DNA of 63,788 bases from Thermoanaerobaculia bacterium (GCA_022822365.1 JAJEBV010000013.1:1-63788); one strand, 5' to 3'. Shown: positions 40,205-48,530, numbered from the stretch's first letter. The notes: generated by a model not told the origin, from the letters alone. A program made the numbers and translations.

Positions 40205-41652
40205 ACATCAAAGGTGTCGTCGATCTCAGCTCTGACCGCCTCGTCCTTCTGCCGATCGTAGAGAGCGTACGTCCTGAGACCCATTTCCGAGAAGAACTTG
40301 CCGTAGCGTGGCAGGGCACCGTCGCCTTCGCAGTGGACGACCGTGACGCCCGAGAGGTCAAGGGGCGTGTAGGTGCCGTCCGGGCTTCCCTCCTCCAGAA
40401 CTGCTGAGGCGCTGCGGAGTGAGTCGCCATCGGAAATCCCTTCGACACAGAGTACGGCGTTGCCGAGCATCGCTTCGGCCAGCACTCGGCGGAGGTTTCC
40501 CCTGTAGGTCTTGGTCTTGATTCCCGCGACTTCGATAGGCCGTCCCGAGGTGACACCGCCACTGTTGCGATCGAGCAGTACCACGCTTTCAGGATCGTAT
40601 TGTTCCAACACAAAGGGTGAGTGCGTGGTTAGAATGGACTGGTTCATCCGAGACCGAAGGAACTGCACTATGCGGCGTTGAGTGTGTGGGGGAAGCGCTC
40701 TCTCAGGTTCTTCCATGGCGAAGATCACGTTCGACCCGAGTTCCGCAATGAAGGTCAAGAGCGCGAAGACCATGGAGTTGACGACTCCCGATCCGAACCG
40801 CCAGTACGGCACTGGCGTGTTCGAACGTTCGGAGGCACCGAAGAGCGTAACGGAGCGACGAAGACTCTCCCTCGTCAGCTCGGACGGGTAGAGGCGTAGT
40901 GCGCGGTCGTCGGTCGAGAGACCGACGACAAGACGGACGCGGCTGTCAATCTCGTCGAGGATTTCCCGCAGTTGGCGTATGGCGTCGATCGGAGGTTCCA
41001 GCCCCTCCATCGAGGCCAGCGTATGCTCCCACATGGCGGACCGATCGTCGTTCTTGAGCCTCAGGATGACATCAAGCAAGGAGCCGCGCTCGAGACTGAG
41101 AGCCCTAGTTCCAGTTCGTAGGGCGCGGAGGTAGATGAAGCCGAACATCCGTTTTGCTGCGCGGGACACCGTTGCTCGGTGTTGCTCGTCATCCGGAGGC
41201 GGACTAGCAAAGTAGGTTGTGGCCTTGAACTCGTCCTCCTCAATGTCGTAGACACCTTCGAATCTGATCCGCAGGGCGGGCACGACCTTGTCGTCGTCGA
41301 GATTCTCGGGAGTCGCGGCCTCGTCTAGGAGTTGGCCTGTCGCTGTGTTCCAGTATTCCCGGTGCGTCCGGAACCGCGTCAGCACATCGACCGTTAGGTC
41401 GGTGAGTATCACCTCCAACTTGATTGGAATGGGTTCACCATCGGCACTAAGGTAGCGGCGCTCGAAGAAGTCGTGTTCGTCTATGGGCGAACTGCGAGCC
41501 AAGCGATGGGGCCCTAGCAGGAGATTCAGGGCTTCACACATCGTAGACTTGCCAGCGCCGTTACTGCCGATTGTCACGGTGTGGCCGGGGAAGAGGACCT
41601 TCCCTCGTGCAACGCCGCGGAAGTTGGCGAGTTGGAGGCTACGCACTCTCAT
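40156..41652 (-). CDS. OLD-family ATPase/TOPRIM nuclease, GajA-like, frameshifted near its end
   Basis: As it stands this is a 498-residue protein. The N-terminal ABC-type ATPase has Walker A GSNGAGKST (~30), Walker B VIFAMEEPERALPPHTQRR and H-loop TTHSPF. A TOPRIM domain follows with VLCVEGISDGDSL (metal-binding Glu) and TYALYDRQKDE, where the usual DxD reads DRQ, an atypical second acid position. After FDVAWQ the frame gives LESERARVPSRR and stops, while the expected continuation lies in another frame (39870-40204). The shift is within about 40185-40210. With the helicase gene downstream it makes a Gabija-like defence pair, probably disabled unless the shift is a sequencing error or is programmed. 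Confidence 0.75.
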   Translation of the reverse strand: MRVRSLQLANFRGVARGKVLFPGHTVTIGSNGAGKSTMCEALNLLLGPHRLARSSPIDEHDFFERRYLSADGEPIPIKLEVILTDLTVDVLTRFRTHREYWNTATGQLLDEAATPENLDDDKVVPALRIRFEGVYDIEEDEFKATTYFASPPPDDEQHRATVSRAAKRMFGFIYLRALRTGTRALSLERGSLLDVILRLKNDDRSAMWEHTLASMEGLEPPIDAIRQLREILDEIDSRVRLVVGLSTDDRALRLYPSELTRESLRRSVTLFGASERSNTPVPYWRFGSGVVNSMVFALLTFIAELGSNVIFAMEEPERALPPHTQRRIVQFLRSRMNQSILTTHSPFVLEQYDPESVVLLDRNSGGVTSGRPIEVAGIKTKTYRGNLRRVLAEAMLGNAVLCVEGISDGDSLRSASAVLEEGSPDGTYTPLDLSGVTVVHCEGDGALPRYGKFFSEMGLRTYALYDRQKDEAVRAEIDDTFDVAWQLESERARVPSRR

Positions 41653-41820
41653 TCGTGGAGTTCCTTCCCGTAGGTGTGGACTTCCCGCCAGAGCGGTGGT
41701 CGCTACGCACGTCGCCTTCCTTCGCTACCGGAGTTCGGCGGTGCGGTTAGTTGACGCAGTCGCTGCGGAACTGCCCTGTCGATCGCCCCGTCCTGGGTCT
41801 TCTCCCCAAGGTGTTGCTGC

Positions 41821-42051
41821 TCACGTCTGGTGGGCGCCGCGCGCTTGGCCGCCGAGTCGGTCGAAGTAGGCTGCACCGGCTTGCGGCAAGGCGACCCCAG
41901 CGAAGAGCCGCTTGCGCGAGCGCTGGCGGTAGAGGCCCTTGCGGTCCCATTCGCGGACGTATTCGGTCGGCGTGCTGTAGCCACGTGTGCTGACCTGCTC
42001 ATGCACGAAGGCCTTGAGCGCATTGAGCAGAGCGATGTTCATCGTCGTCAA
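41821..42051 (-). CDS. ParD-like antitoxin, orphan
   Basis: This 76-residue protein reads MTTMNIALLNALKAFVHEQV, then TRGYSTPTEYVREWDRKG. It matches the ParD/CC2985 ribbon-helix-helix antitoxins (MNxSLPxxLKxFVxxQVxxGGYxxxSEYVRELIR) with several non-consensus residues such as EW in place of EL. The C-terminal part (ALPQAGAAYFDRL) also fits. No ParE toxin is readable downstream; the ~165 bases to the defence island are non-coding or eroded. It may be a relic or act as a free anti-toxin regulator. Confidence 0.6.
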   Translation of the reverse strand: MTTMNIALLNALKAFVHEQVSTRGYSTPTEYVREWDRKGLYRQRSRKRLFAGVALPQAGAAYFDRLGGQARGAHQT

Positions 42052-42221
42052 GGTGCGACGCTAGCGGTGTAGGGAGGTTCTGGCAAGGCCGCTTGGAGCG
42101 AGTTTGCTGGGTAGGCTACGCTGGCTCCGCGTGGGCGACTGGCGCGTCATCATGGGTGATTGCGGCCGTGTAGAGGTACTTCCCGTCGCGATCGGTGGCA
42201 GGGTCTACAGGGAGCGACCCC

Positions 42222-42650
42222 ATGACTGAGACCGTGACGATTCCGAAGGCCGAGTACCAGCGCCGGTGCGGCGTCGAGGAGGACTTGGCCGACGTCCAGG
42301 CCGCGCTCGCTGTTCAGGAAAGAATCGACGCTGGGACCGAAGAGTTCCTTCCGGAGGTGGTCGCCGAGCAGTTGATCGACGGCGAACCGGCGCTCCGGGT
42401 CTGGCGTGAACACAGCGGACTCTCACAGGCCGCCTTGGCGCGCGCCGCGGATGCCAGCCGTGTCCAGATCGTTGACATCGAAGCAGGTCGCCGGACCGGC
42501 TCCGTTCGCACGCTCCGGCGACTCGCCGATGCTCTCACGACCGTCTATGCACTTCCTCGCGCGTCCAGGAAAACTCCGAACGGTAGGTCTCCTCGCCCCA
42601 GAGCGCGTCCAACCTTGCCACGACTGCTTCGGCGTCGTCGGTTCGAGTGA
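42222..42650 (+). CDS. XRE-family helix-turn-helix regulator with aberrant C-terminus
   Basis: The 142-residue protein starts MTETVTIPKAEYQRR, has an acidic helix and then a helix-turn-helix: LRVWREHSGLSQAALARAAD, SRVQIVDIEAGRRTGSVRTL and RRLADAL. Such proteins normally end a few residues later. Here it runs on for ~40 basic residues (SPRPRARPTLPRLLRRRRFE) that are antisense to the RHH antitoxin gene at 42535-42759. The original 3' end was probably lost by recombination at about 42530-42540. GGGAGCG precedes the ATG by 5 bases. The first part resembles antitoxins of HigA/MqsA-like or phage-repressor type; no toxin partner is adjacent. Confidence 0.6.
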   Translation: MTETVTIPKAEYQRRCGVEEDLADVQAALAVQERIDAGTEEFLPEVVAEQLIDGEPALRVWREHSGLSQAALARAADASRVQIVDIEAGRRTGSVRTLRRLADALTTVYALPRASRKTPNGRSPRPRARPTLPRLLRRRRFE

Positions 42651-42759
42651 GATCGTGGAGATAGTCCCGCACCAACTGGTTGAGGCTGGTTCCCCGCGAG
42701 GCGGCGATCCGCCGGGCCTCGGCAACGACCCGCTCGTCGATGGAGAGTGTGACGTTCAT
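42535..42759 (-). CDS. VapB-like ribbon-helix-helix antitoxin, orphan
   Basis: This 74-residue protein begins MNVTLSIDERVVAEARRIAA and continues SRGTSLNQLVRDYLHDLT, a DUF6364/VapB-type ribbon-helix-helix domain, then an acidic toxin-binding tail (AVVARLDALWGEETYRSEFS). In such loci a VapC PIN-domain toxin gene follows directly; here the 3' end runs into the antisense of the XRE gene instead, so the toxin has been lost. The coding frame looks intact. Confidence 0.7.
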   Translation of the reverse strand: MNVTLSIDERVVAEARRIAASRGTSLNQLVRDYLHDLTRTDDAEAVVARLDALWGEETYRSEFSWTREEVHRRS

Positions 42760-42913
42760 GAGCAGAGGCTAGGTATGCACGGGGTCTGGGTCAACTGTCT
42801 GCATCCAGGGAGCGGTCTGAAGAACCTGGAAACGACGCGCTTCAGATGGGGCCTGGCCTGACGTAACCTGAGCCGTCGGACCTTCGTGGTTAGACGAGAT
42901 CGGAGGGGTGTCG

Positions 42914-43126
42914 ATGGCGACGATCAAGATCAGCTCGAAGGTGGAAGAGACAGCCTGGAACGAGCTTCGCGACCTGGCGAGGGAGAGCAAGCGGAGCGTT
43001 TCGGAGCTGCTCTCCGATGCGGTCGAGGAGTACCTGGCACGGCGCCAGGTACGAGCGGACCCGGTCCGGCACCTGGACGACTCGATCCGCGAGAACGAGG
43101 AGTTGGGGAAGCTCCTGGCGCAGTAG
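42914..43126 (+). CDS. CopG-type ribbon-helix-helix protein, orphan antitoxin
   Basis: This 70-residue protein reads MATIKISSKVEETAWNELRD, then RSVSELLSDAVEEYLARRQV and HLDDSIRENEELGKLLAQ. It is a compact ribbon-helix-helix protein with an acidic C-terminal helix. ATG 42914 is chosen because GGAGG is 7 bases upstream. No toxin gene follows; an intergenic repeat begins 50 bases downstream. Related proteins are usually antitoxins, but a stand-alone regulator is possible. Confidence 0.7.
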   Translation: MATIKISSKVEETAWNELRDLARESKRSVSELLSDAVEEYLARRQVRADPVRHLDDSIRENEELGKLLAQ

Positions 43127-43175
43127 CTGGCGTGGGTGTTTCGCGGGAGTCGGAACCGGCGCTGGCGCGCCGGAT

Positions 43176-43243
43176 GCCGGCGGGGACGCCGGCGCACCCA
43201 GTCTGAATCGTCGACGGAGTTGCACACTGGGTGCGCAGCCGCC
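43176..43243. repeat. Intergenic CTGGGTGCGC-type repeat, two facing ends
   Basis: GCCGGCGGGGACGCCGGCGC followed by ACCCAGT (43176-43202), then, after 20 bases, CACACTGGGTGCGCAGCCGCC (43223-43243, shown in two parts of the same unit). The two ends point away from each other's stems, as if two partial copies abut. It fills much of the gap between the orphan antitoxin and the sulfatase gene. Confidence 0.6.
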
Positions 43244-43302
43244 TTCGTCGGCCTTCCGAATGAGAACGCTCGAGGCCGAAGGCCTCGCCCCGCCTCCTGG
43301 CG

Positions 43303-44685
43303 CTAGTACTTCGGTTCCCGGCCCGAAGGCAGCACCCTGCCCTCCGGGTAGTCGGCGCCGGTGACGCTCTGGTCGACTGAGCGGTTCCAGGCATCCAGTT
43401 CCGCGCGCATCCGGGCGGCGACCTCGGGTTGCTCTTCCATGAGGTCCCGCTCTTCGCTGGGGTCGTCGATCACGTTGTAGAGCTCGAACGGATCGGTCGG
43501 GTCGGAGAAGAAGTTCCTCACCAGCTTGAGGTCGTTGTCTAGCCAGGCGTGACCGCCGCTGGCGCGGAAGCCGATGGGCTGCTCCCGGCGGGCGGGTTCG
43601 GAGTCGAAGACGCCGGCGATGGAAATGCCGTCGTGGACGGCGTTGATGGACTCGGGGTCGAGCCCTGCTACCTCGATCAGCGTCGGGAAGATGTCCATCG
43701 TGCTGGCGGGGAAGCCGGAGATCCTCGGGGCGATACGGCCCGGCCATTCGATGATCGTCGGCACGCGCAGGCCGCCTTCGTAGAAGTCCTTCTTGAAGCC
43801 GCGCAGGTGGCCGGTGGTGTCGGGGCGGACGCCGGGGTGCTCGGGGCCGTAGGAGATGTCGGGCAGTCCGCCGTTGTCGCTGGTGAACCACAGCAGGGTG
43901 TTGTCGGCGATGCCCAGGTCGCGCAGGCCCTGGCGGAGGGTGCCGATGGAGCGGTCCATCGCAACGATCTCGGCGTGGTGCGTCCTCGAGGCATCGTCCA
44001 GTTCGGCGAAGGGCTCCTCGTCTTCCGGCAGGGCGGCGAACGGCCGGTGCGGGGAGGCGTACCAGATCACCGCGAACACGGGCTTGCCGTTCTCCCGCTG
44101 CTCCGCGATGTAGCGGAGCGCCTCGTCGACCAGGACCTCCGACGAGTCGCCCTCGAACTGCTTGGGCACGCCGTTCTCGCTCAACACCGGGTCAACGTTG
44201 AACTGGTTCGTGTGGCTCAGCCAGTAGTCGAAGCCGAGCTCGCCGGGGTTGTGGGGGTCGTCCGCCGGAAGCGGATTCTCGCCGGCCGGATGGACGTCGT
44301 TCAGGTGCCACTTGCCGAAGTGGGCGGTGGCGTAGCCGGCCTGCCGGAACGCCGTGGAGAGCATCTTCTCCTGCTTGTTGATCGAGTCGCCGACGCGGAA
44401 GGCTCCTGTGCGGTCGTTCGTGCGGCCCGTCATGACCGTTGCCCGGGTCGGGGTGCAGCTCGGCGCGCCGGCGTAGAACCGGTCCATGCGCAGGCCGGCC
44501 TCGGCCATCGCGTCGAGGTGGGGCGTCCGGAGCACGGGATGGTCGTAGTAGCCGGTCTGCGCCCAACCCATGTCGTCGGCCATGAGCAGGATGACGTTCG
44601 GCGGAGCATCTTCGACGGCCGCAGGTTGGCAGCCGAGGGCCGCAACGAGCAGCACGGGGAAGAAAGGGCGGAAAGACTGCACCAT
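43303..44685 (-). CDS. Formylglycine-dependent sulfatase, lipoprotein
   Basis: This 460-residue protein has a short lipoprotein signal (VLLVAALGC). The sulfatase active-site motif is CTPTR with Cys77, which must be converted to formylglycine by a maturase. ILLMADDMGW supplies metal-binding Asp residues, AHFGKWHL follows the active site and WFTSDNGG carries the second metal site. It resembles family S1 arylsulfatases acting on organosulfates or glycan sulfate esters. It is exported, in line with the TonB receptors. It is divergent from the DUF2911 gene. A second sulfatase (56049-57872) has the same CTPTR motif but differs elsewhere. Confidence 0.92.
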   Translation of the reverse strand: MVQSFRPFFPVLLVAALGCQPAAVEDAPPNVILLMADDMGWAQTGYYDHPVLRTPHLDAMAEAGLRMDRFYAGAPSCTPTRATVMTGRTNDRTGAFRVGDSINKQEKMLSTAFRQAGYATAHFGKWHLNDVHPAGENPLPADDPHNPGELGFDYWLSHTNQFNVDPVLSENGVPKQFEGDSSEVLVDEALRYIAEQRENGKPVFAVIWYASPHRPFAALPEDEEPFAELDDASRTHHAEIVAMDRSIGTLRQGLRDLGIADNTLLWFTSDNGGLPDISYGPEHPGVRPDTTGHLRGFKKDFYEGGLRVPTIIEWPGRIAPRISGFPASTMDIFPTLIEVAGLDPESINAVHDGISIAGVFDSEPARREQPIGFRASGGHAWLDNDLKLVRNFFSDPTDPFELYNVIDDPSEERDLMEEQPEVAARMRAELDAWNRSVDQSVTGADYPEGRVLPSGREPKY

Positions 44686-44808
44686 GGGAAGGGCTCGAGG
44701 AACGCTCCAGAGTTGTTTCGCCGTCGCGATTTCTCACGCCGACACCGGTTTTCCGTCTATCCTACGGTCGCGAGCCGACAGGAAACTCTCTAGCTGGAGG
44801 ACAACGAC

Positions 44809-45342
44809 ATGCACAAGTTCCGAGCAACGATTCCCCTGATCTTCACGGCCCTCCTGGTCACCGCTCTTCCCGCCCTGGCGCAGCGCGCGGACGACGCGGA
44901 CCGGGCGAGCAAGAACGGCAAGGTCGAAGGGATGATCGACGGCGTCACCGTCACCCTCGAGTACGGACGGCCCAAGGTGAAGGGCCGGACGATCTGGGGC
45001 GGCCTGGTTCCCTACGGCCAGGTCTGGCGCACCGGCGCCGATGAGGCGACCACGATCACCTTCAGCGCCGACGTCGAGATCGGCGGGCAGAAGCTGGCCG
45101 CCGGGACCTACGCCCTCTTCACCGAGCCGGGCGAGAACGAGTGGACCGTCATCTTCAACAAGGTCGCGCAGCAGTGGGGCGCCTTCCGGCACGACGCCGG
45201 TCAGGATGCGCTGCGCGTAAGCGCCACCCCGAAGACCATCGGGGAGCACGTTGAGGAGAAGGAGTTCGTGATCGTCGATTCCTGGGTCGCGATGCAGTGG
45301 GAGAGGCTCGCCGTGCCCTTCGAGGTGAAGAAGTCGGGCTGA
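44809..45342 (+). CDS. Exported DUF2911 protein
   Basis: The 177-residue protein has a signal peptide (IPLIFTALLVTALPALA) and the DUF2911 core: VTLEYGRPKVKGRTIWGGLV, YGQVWRTGADEATTITFS, LAAGTYALFTEPGENEWTVI and FNKVAQQWG. The domain is common in Bacteroidota and Acidobacteriota and has no assigned function. Start ATG 44809 is supported by CTGGAGG upstream (44793-44799). The aminotransferase gene begins within a few bases of its stop, so the two may be co-transcribed. Confidence 0.88.
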   Translation: MHKFRATIPLIFTALLVTALPALAQRADDADRASKNGKVEGMIDGVTVTLEYGRPKVKGRTIWGGLVPYGQVWRTGADEATTITFSADVEIGGQKLAAGTYALFTEPGENEWTVIFNKVAQQWGAFRHDAGQDALRVSATPKTIGEHVEEKEFVIVDSWVAMQWERLAVPFEVKKSG

Positions 45343-45347
45343 CCTTC

Positions 45348-46559
45348 TTGCTCGATCGGAACCGGGCGCTCAAGTCCCGGGGTGAGCGGGTGCTCCCGGG
45401 TGGCATGTACGGTCACATGTCCACCTATCGGCTCCTGCCGCCCCGGTACCCGCAGTACTTCGAGCGGGCGGAGGGCTGCCGGCTCTGGGACGCGGACGGC
45501 AACGAGTACATCGACTTCATGTGCTCGTTCGGTCCGATGATCGCGGGCTACGGCAATCCGCGCATTCGCGCCGCCGCGGACGCGCAGCGCGACCGGCTCG
45601 ACATCGCGAACGGGCCTCCACCGCTCATCGTCGACCTGGCCGAGCGTTTCGTGCGACAGGTCAGCCACGCCGAGTGGGCCATCTTCGCGAAGAACGGCAA
45701 CGACGCGACGACCGTCTGCAACATGGTGGCTCGGGCGCGGAGCGAGAAGCGGAAGATCCTCGTCGCCAAGGGCGCGTACCACGGCGCGGCGCCGTGGGCC
45801 AACCACATCTCGCGCGGAACGCCCGCGGAGGATCACGTCCACTTCCCGACCTACCGCTACAACGACATCGAGAGCCTGGACGCGGCCGCCGACGCGGTGA
45901 GCGGCGACCTGGCCGGCATCGTCGTCTCCGCGTTCAAGCACGACGCGGGCCACGACCAGGAGTTGCCCGACATCGCCTTCGCGCGCCGCGCCCGCGAGAT
46001 CTGTGACGCCGAGGGCGCGGCGCTCATCCTGGACGACGTGCGGGCCGGGCTGCGCCTCTCCCTCGACGCGAGCTGGTCTGCGTTCGGCGTCCAGCCGGAC
46101 CTCTCGGCCTGGGGCAAGGCGATCGGCAACGGCGAGCCGGTGGCGGCCATTCTCGGCAGCGAGGTGTATCGCGAGGCCGCGACGCGCGTCTTCGTGACGG
46201 GCTCGTTCTGGTACCAGGCCGCGCCCTTCGCCGCGGCGCTCGAGACGCTCGACCTGCTGGCGGAAGTCGACGCGCCCGCCGTCGTGGAACGTCTGGGGCA
46301 GCAGTTCCGGGACGGTCTGGAGGAGCAGGCGCGTCGCCACGGTCACGCGATTCGCCAGACCGGACCGCCGCAGATGCCGACGGTCCTGTTCGAAGACGAC
46401 GACAGGCGGGAGAAGGGCTTCGCGTTCTGCAGCCACGCCCTGGATCAGGGCGTCTACCTGCACCCCTGGCACAACATGTTCCTGTCGGTCGCGCACACGG
46501 AGTCCGACATCGAGCAGGCGCTAGCCGGAACGGAGAAGGCGTTTCAGGCGCTCGGCTGA
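45348..46559 (+). CDS. Class III aminotransferase (glutamate-1-semialdehyde aminomutase-like)
   Basis: The ~403-residue PLP enzyme contains LWDADGNEYIDFMCSFGPMI, FAKNGNDATTVCNMVARA, LILDDVRAGLRLS with the PLP-binding Asp and SAWGKAIGNGEPVAAILG with the Schiff-base Lys. The overall order matches glutamate-1-semialdehyde 2,1-aminomutase-like proteins, many of which are in fact amino-sugar or beta-amino acid transaminases. A PLP-site Cys/Tyr variation (RAGLRLS in place of RTGFR) argues against a true HemL. The start is uncertain: TTG 45348 is closest to family length, GTG 45297 would overlap the DUF2911 gene. Confidence 0.8.
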   Translation: MLDRNRALKSRGERVLPGGMYGHMSTYRLLPPRYPQYFERAEGCRLWDADGNEYIDFMCSFGPMIAGYGNPRIRAAADAQRDRLDIANGPPPLIVDLAERFVRQVSHAEWAIFAKNGNDATTVCNMVARARSEKRKILVAKGAYHGAAPWANHISRGTPAEDHVHFPTYRYNDIESLDAAADAVSGDLAGIVVSAFKHDAGHDQELPDIAFARRAREICDAEGAALILDDVRAGLRLSLDASWSAFGVQPDLSAWGKAIGNGEPVAAILGSEVYREAATRVFVTGSFWYQAAPFAAALETLDLLAEVDAPAVVERLGQQFRDGLEEQARRHGHAIRQTGPPQMPTVLFEDDDRREKGFAFCSHALDQGVYLHPWHNMFLSVAHTESDIEQALAGTEKAFQALG

Positions 46560-46577
46560 GCGAGTCCCGTGTGTCGT

Positions 46578-47981
46578 TCAGCCGCTTGAGGTGGCGATGA
46601 CGTAGAGGCGGTCGGAGATGTCGCGGACCGTCGCTTCCATCTCCGGGTAGAACTCGCCGCGGGTGGTCATGAGGCCCTGGTGCTGGGCCTGCTCCTTGCC
46701 GGGCATGGTGTTCGACGTGTCGATCATCCCGCACATGTGCCAGCCGACGAAGTCGGGGCGGGCGGTGGCGTTCTCCATGAACTCCCGCGTCCACAGGGCG
46801 CGTTCCGCCATGTCGCGCGCGTGCTGGCCATGGGGATTGGGCATCGTCCCGGTCGGCGAGGTGTAGGCGGCGTCGCCGTTCAGGAAGGGCTGCCCCACGA
46901 CGTCCGTCAGCCGGTCCATCGTGTCTCGCTGGCCTTCCCAGCGGGCGTAGTGCTGGGTGTTCACGAGGTCGGTGTAGCGGCTTGTCGTGGCGGCGATGGA
47001 GTGGAGGCCGTCCGTGTCGCCGTTGATCTTGTCGCCGAGGAAGAGGTGGTTCGGGTCGGCGCGGCGCAAAGCGGCCCTGGCGACGGAGTAGTAGCGCTCG
47101 ACGCAGGGCAGCAGGAAGGCCGCGTTGTCACGGCGCTCCGCCTCGTTCGCGGGCGCCTGATCGGGTCGCCAGTCCGTTGCCGCGAGCAGATCCGCCCACG
47201 CGGCGAAGCCTGTGCCGTAGGTGGCGTTGAAACCGGACACGTCGCCGTAGCGCTCGCGCATGAAGTCGACGTAGGCCCGTTTGCCGGGTGCCTTGGCGGG
47301 GAAGTTGCGCAGCCGGCGAGGCCACGTCGTGCTGCCGTTCCACTCCGCTTCGTTGTCGGTCAGGGGAGGGCAGTCCGCCATGCAGTAGCCCAGCACCATG
47401 GGGTCGTCACGGTAGGGGGCCGCGACGCGCCGGGCCGTGCGCTCGCATAGTGCCTCGAACTCGCGCGCGAAGATGTCCGCGTAGGCATCGGGTTGGGGCT
47501 TGAGATAGTGGGACAGCACCAGCGGCTCGTAGGGGGCGACGAAGGGGAACCGGGCCCGACCAGGCGGGTGGGTAAGCATCGTGGCGTTCGTGTGAATGCC
47601 CAGGGTGTTGAGGCCCAGCCGTCGCAGGTCGGCCAGGGCCGCCTCGCGAAACCCCCTGTTCCAGGCCCGGTCGTGGACCTCCTCCGCGCCGAATTGCCGC
47701 AGCCAGTGATCGCGGTTGTAGTCCTGCGCCCACCAGTTCGCGTGGTAGTGGTTGACGCCCCAACTGATGAACGCGTGGCCTTCGGGAGTGACCAGCCACC
47801 AGCGCCGGCCGTCGTGTTCGGTGCGAAAGAACCCGGTGGCGTCGAACTTGAGGCCGATCCAGCCGCCGAAGCGGTCGCGATCGGCGGTCGTCTGTACAGC
47901 CCAGGCCGGCAGTCCGAGGCAGGCGCCGAACCCGATCAGAGACGCCTTGAGAAGATCACGGCGAGCCAAGCGGACGGGCAC
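46578..47981 (-). CDS. Tat-exported TIM-barrel glycosidase-like protein (agarase-like)
   Basis: This 467-residue protein has a twin-arginine signal (ARRDLLKASLIGFGACLG, cleavage after AWA). The mature part opens RWWLVTPEGHAFISWGVNHY, like the start of agarase and related (GH50/GH86-type) barrels (FWLVDPDGxxFxSxGVN), and continues DLRRLGLNTLGIHTN and DDPMVLGYCMADCPP. HLFLGDKINGDT and FLNGDAAYTSPTG may hold catalytic acids. A role in cleaving marine-type polysaccharides would fit the sulfatases nearby, but neither the family number nor the substrate is certain. Confidence 0.55.
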   Translation of the reverse strand: MPVRLARRDLLKASLIGFGACLGLPAWAVQTTADRDRFGGWIGLKFDATGFFRTEHDGRRWWLVTPEGHAFISWGVNHYHANWWAQDYNRDHWLRQFGAEEVHDRAWNRGFREAALADLRRLGLNTLGIHTNATMLTHPPGRARFPFVAPYEPLVLSHYLKPQPDAYADIFAREFEALCERTARRVAAPYRDDPMVLGYCMADCPPLTDNEAEWNGSTTWPRRLRNFPAKAPGKRAYVDFMRERYGDVSGFNATYGTGFAAWADLLAATDWRPDQAPANEAERRDNAAFLLPCVERYYSVARAALRRADPNHLFLGDKINGDTDGLHSIAATTSRYTDLVNTQHYARWEGQRDTMDRLTDVVGQPFLNGDAAYTSPTGTMPNPHGQHARDMAERALWTREFMENATARPDFVGWHMCGMIDTSNTMPGKEQAQHQGLMTTRGEFYPEMEATVRDISDRLYVIATSSG

Positions 47982-47987
47982 AACGTC

Positions 47988-48530
47988 TTACAGGAATGCG
48001 AGGCGGACGAGTGCGGCCGCGGCCGGGGTCATCATGGCGAGCATGGCTCCGAGGAACCACTTGATCATCGTCAGTTGACCGGCCAGCCCATCCATCCGAC
48101 CGGCTAGCCCATCCATCCGACCGGACAGACCGCTTTCCAGACCGGATTGACCGCTCTCCAGCGCGTCCATCCGGCCGTTCAGGGTGCTGCTCAGCGTCTC
48201 CATGCGACCGCTGAGCTTGCTGTCCAGGGCGTCGATTCGTGCGTTGACGCTGCTGTCCAGGGCGTCGATTCGCGCGTTGACGCTGCTATCCAGGGCGTCG
48301 ATTCGTGCGTGGAGTTCCTGCCTGAGGCTCTCGTGGCGATCTCGCACTTCCTGTCTGAGCGCGTCGAGGGTGGACACATCTACCTTGAGAACGGCCATGT
48401 CGTCCTTCGTCGCGAGTCGCTGCTCTCGTTTTCTCACCATGTCGACCAACGCCTCGGCCTGGTTCGGTTCGAACCCGACCTCCTTGAGGCTGCGCCTGAC
48501 TTCGTTCCATTGTACTGCCGCGGTCTGCAT
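47988..48530 (-). CDS. Coiled-coil membrane protein with hendecad repeats (DUF1640-like)
   Basis: The 180-residue protein has the same plan as the one at 1643-2104: helical start (LKEVGFEPNQAEALVDMV), then RLATKDDMAVLK, a long coiled coil and a C-terminal hydrophobic anchor (MIKWFLGAMLAMMTPAAAAL). The coil is built from 11-residue units (IDALDSSVNAR, repeated) and later GRMDGLA units, so it should form a long, slightly right-handed rod. It lies 6 bases from the glycosidase-like gene. Function unknown. Confidence 0.6.
   Translation of the reverse strand: MQTAAVQWNEVRRSLKEVGFEPNQAEALVDMVRKREQRLATKDDMAVLKVDVSTLDALRQEVRDRHESLRQELHARIDALDSSVNARIDALDSSVNARIDALDSKLSGRMETLSSTLNGRMDALESGQSGLESGLSGRMDGLAGRMDGLAGQLTMIKWFLGAMLAMMTPAAAALVRLAFL
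48221..48312. repeat. 33-bp tandem repeat encoding 11-residue coiled-coil units
   Basis: Near-identical 33-base units begin at 48221 and 48254, with a partial third from 48287. They differ at one or two positions each. In the minus-strand gene they encode IDALDSSVNAR units. The low divergence points to recent slippage or expansion. Confidence 0.8.

Noticed and set aside
39870..40613. 247-residue minus-strand frame considered as a separate gene
   Set aside because: Its first half is a shadow of the GajA-like TOPRIM region; only the last ~110 residues are protein-like and they continue that gene.
41703..42023. Minus-strand frame downstream of the ParD-like gene considered as a ParE toxin
   Set aside because: A few residues look ParE-like, but no continuous motif is present and the frame overlaps the antitoxin out of phase; at most an eroded remnant.
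48221..48312. 33-bp repeats considered as a CRISPR array
   Set aside because: The units are directly adjacent with no spacers and encode a regular 11-residue coiled-coil repeat in a real gene.
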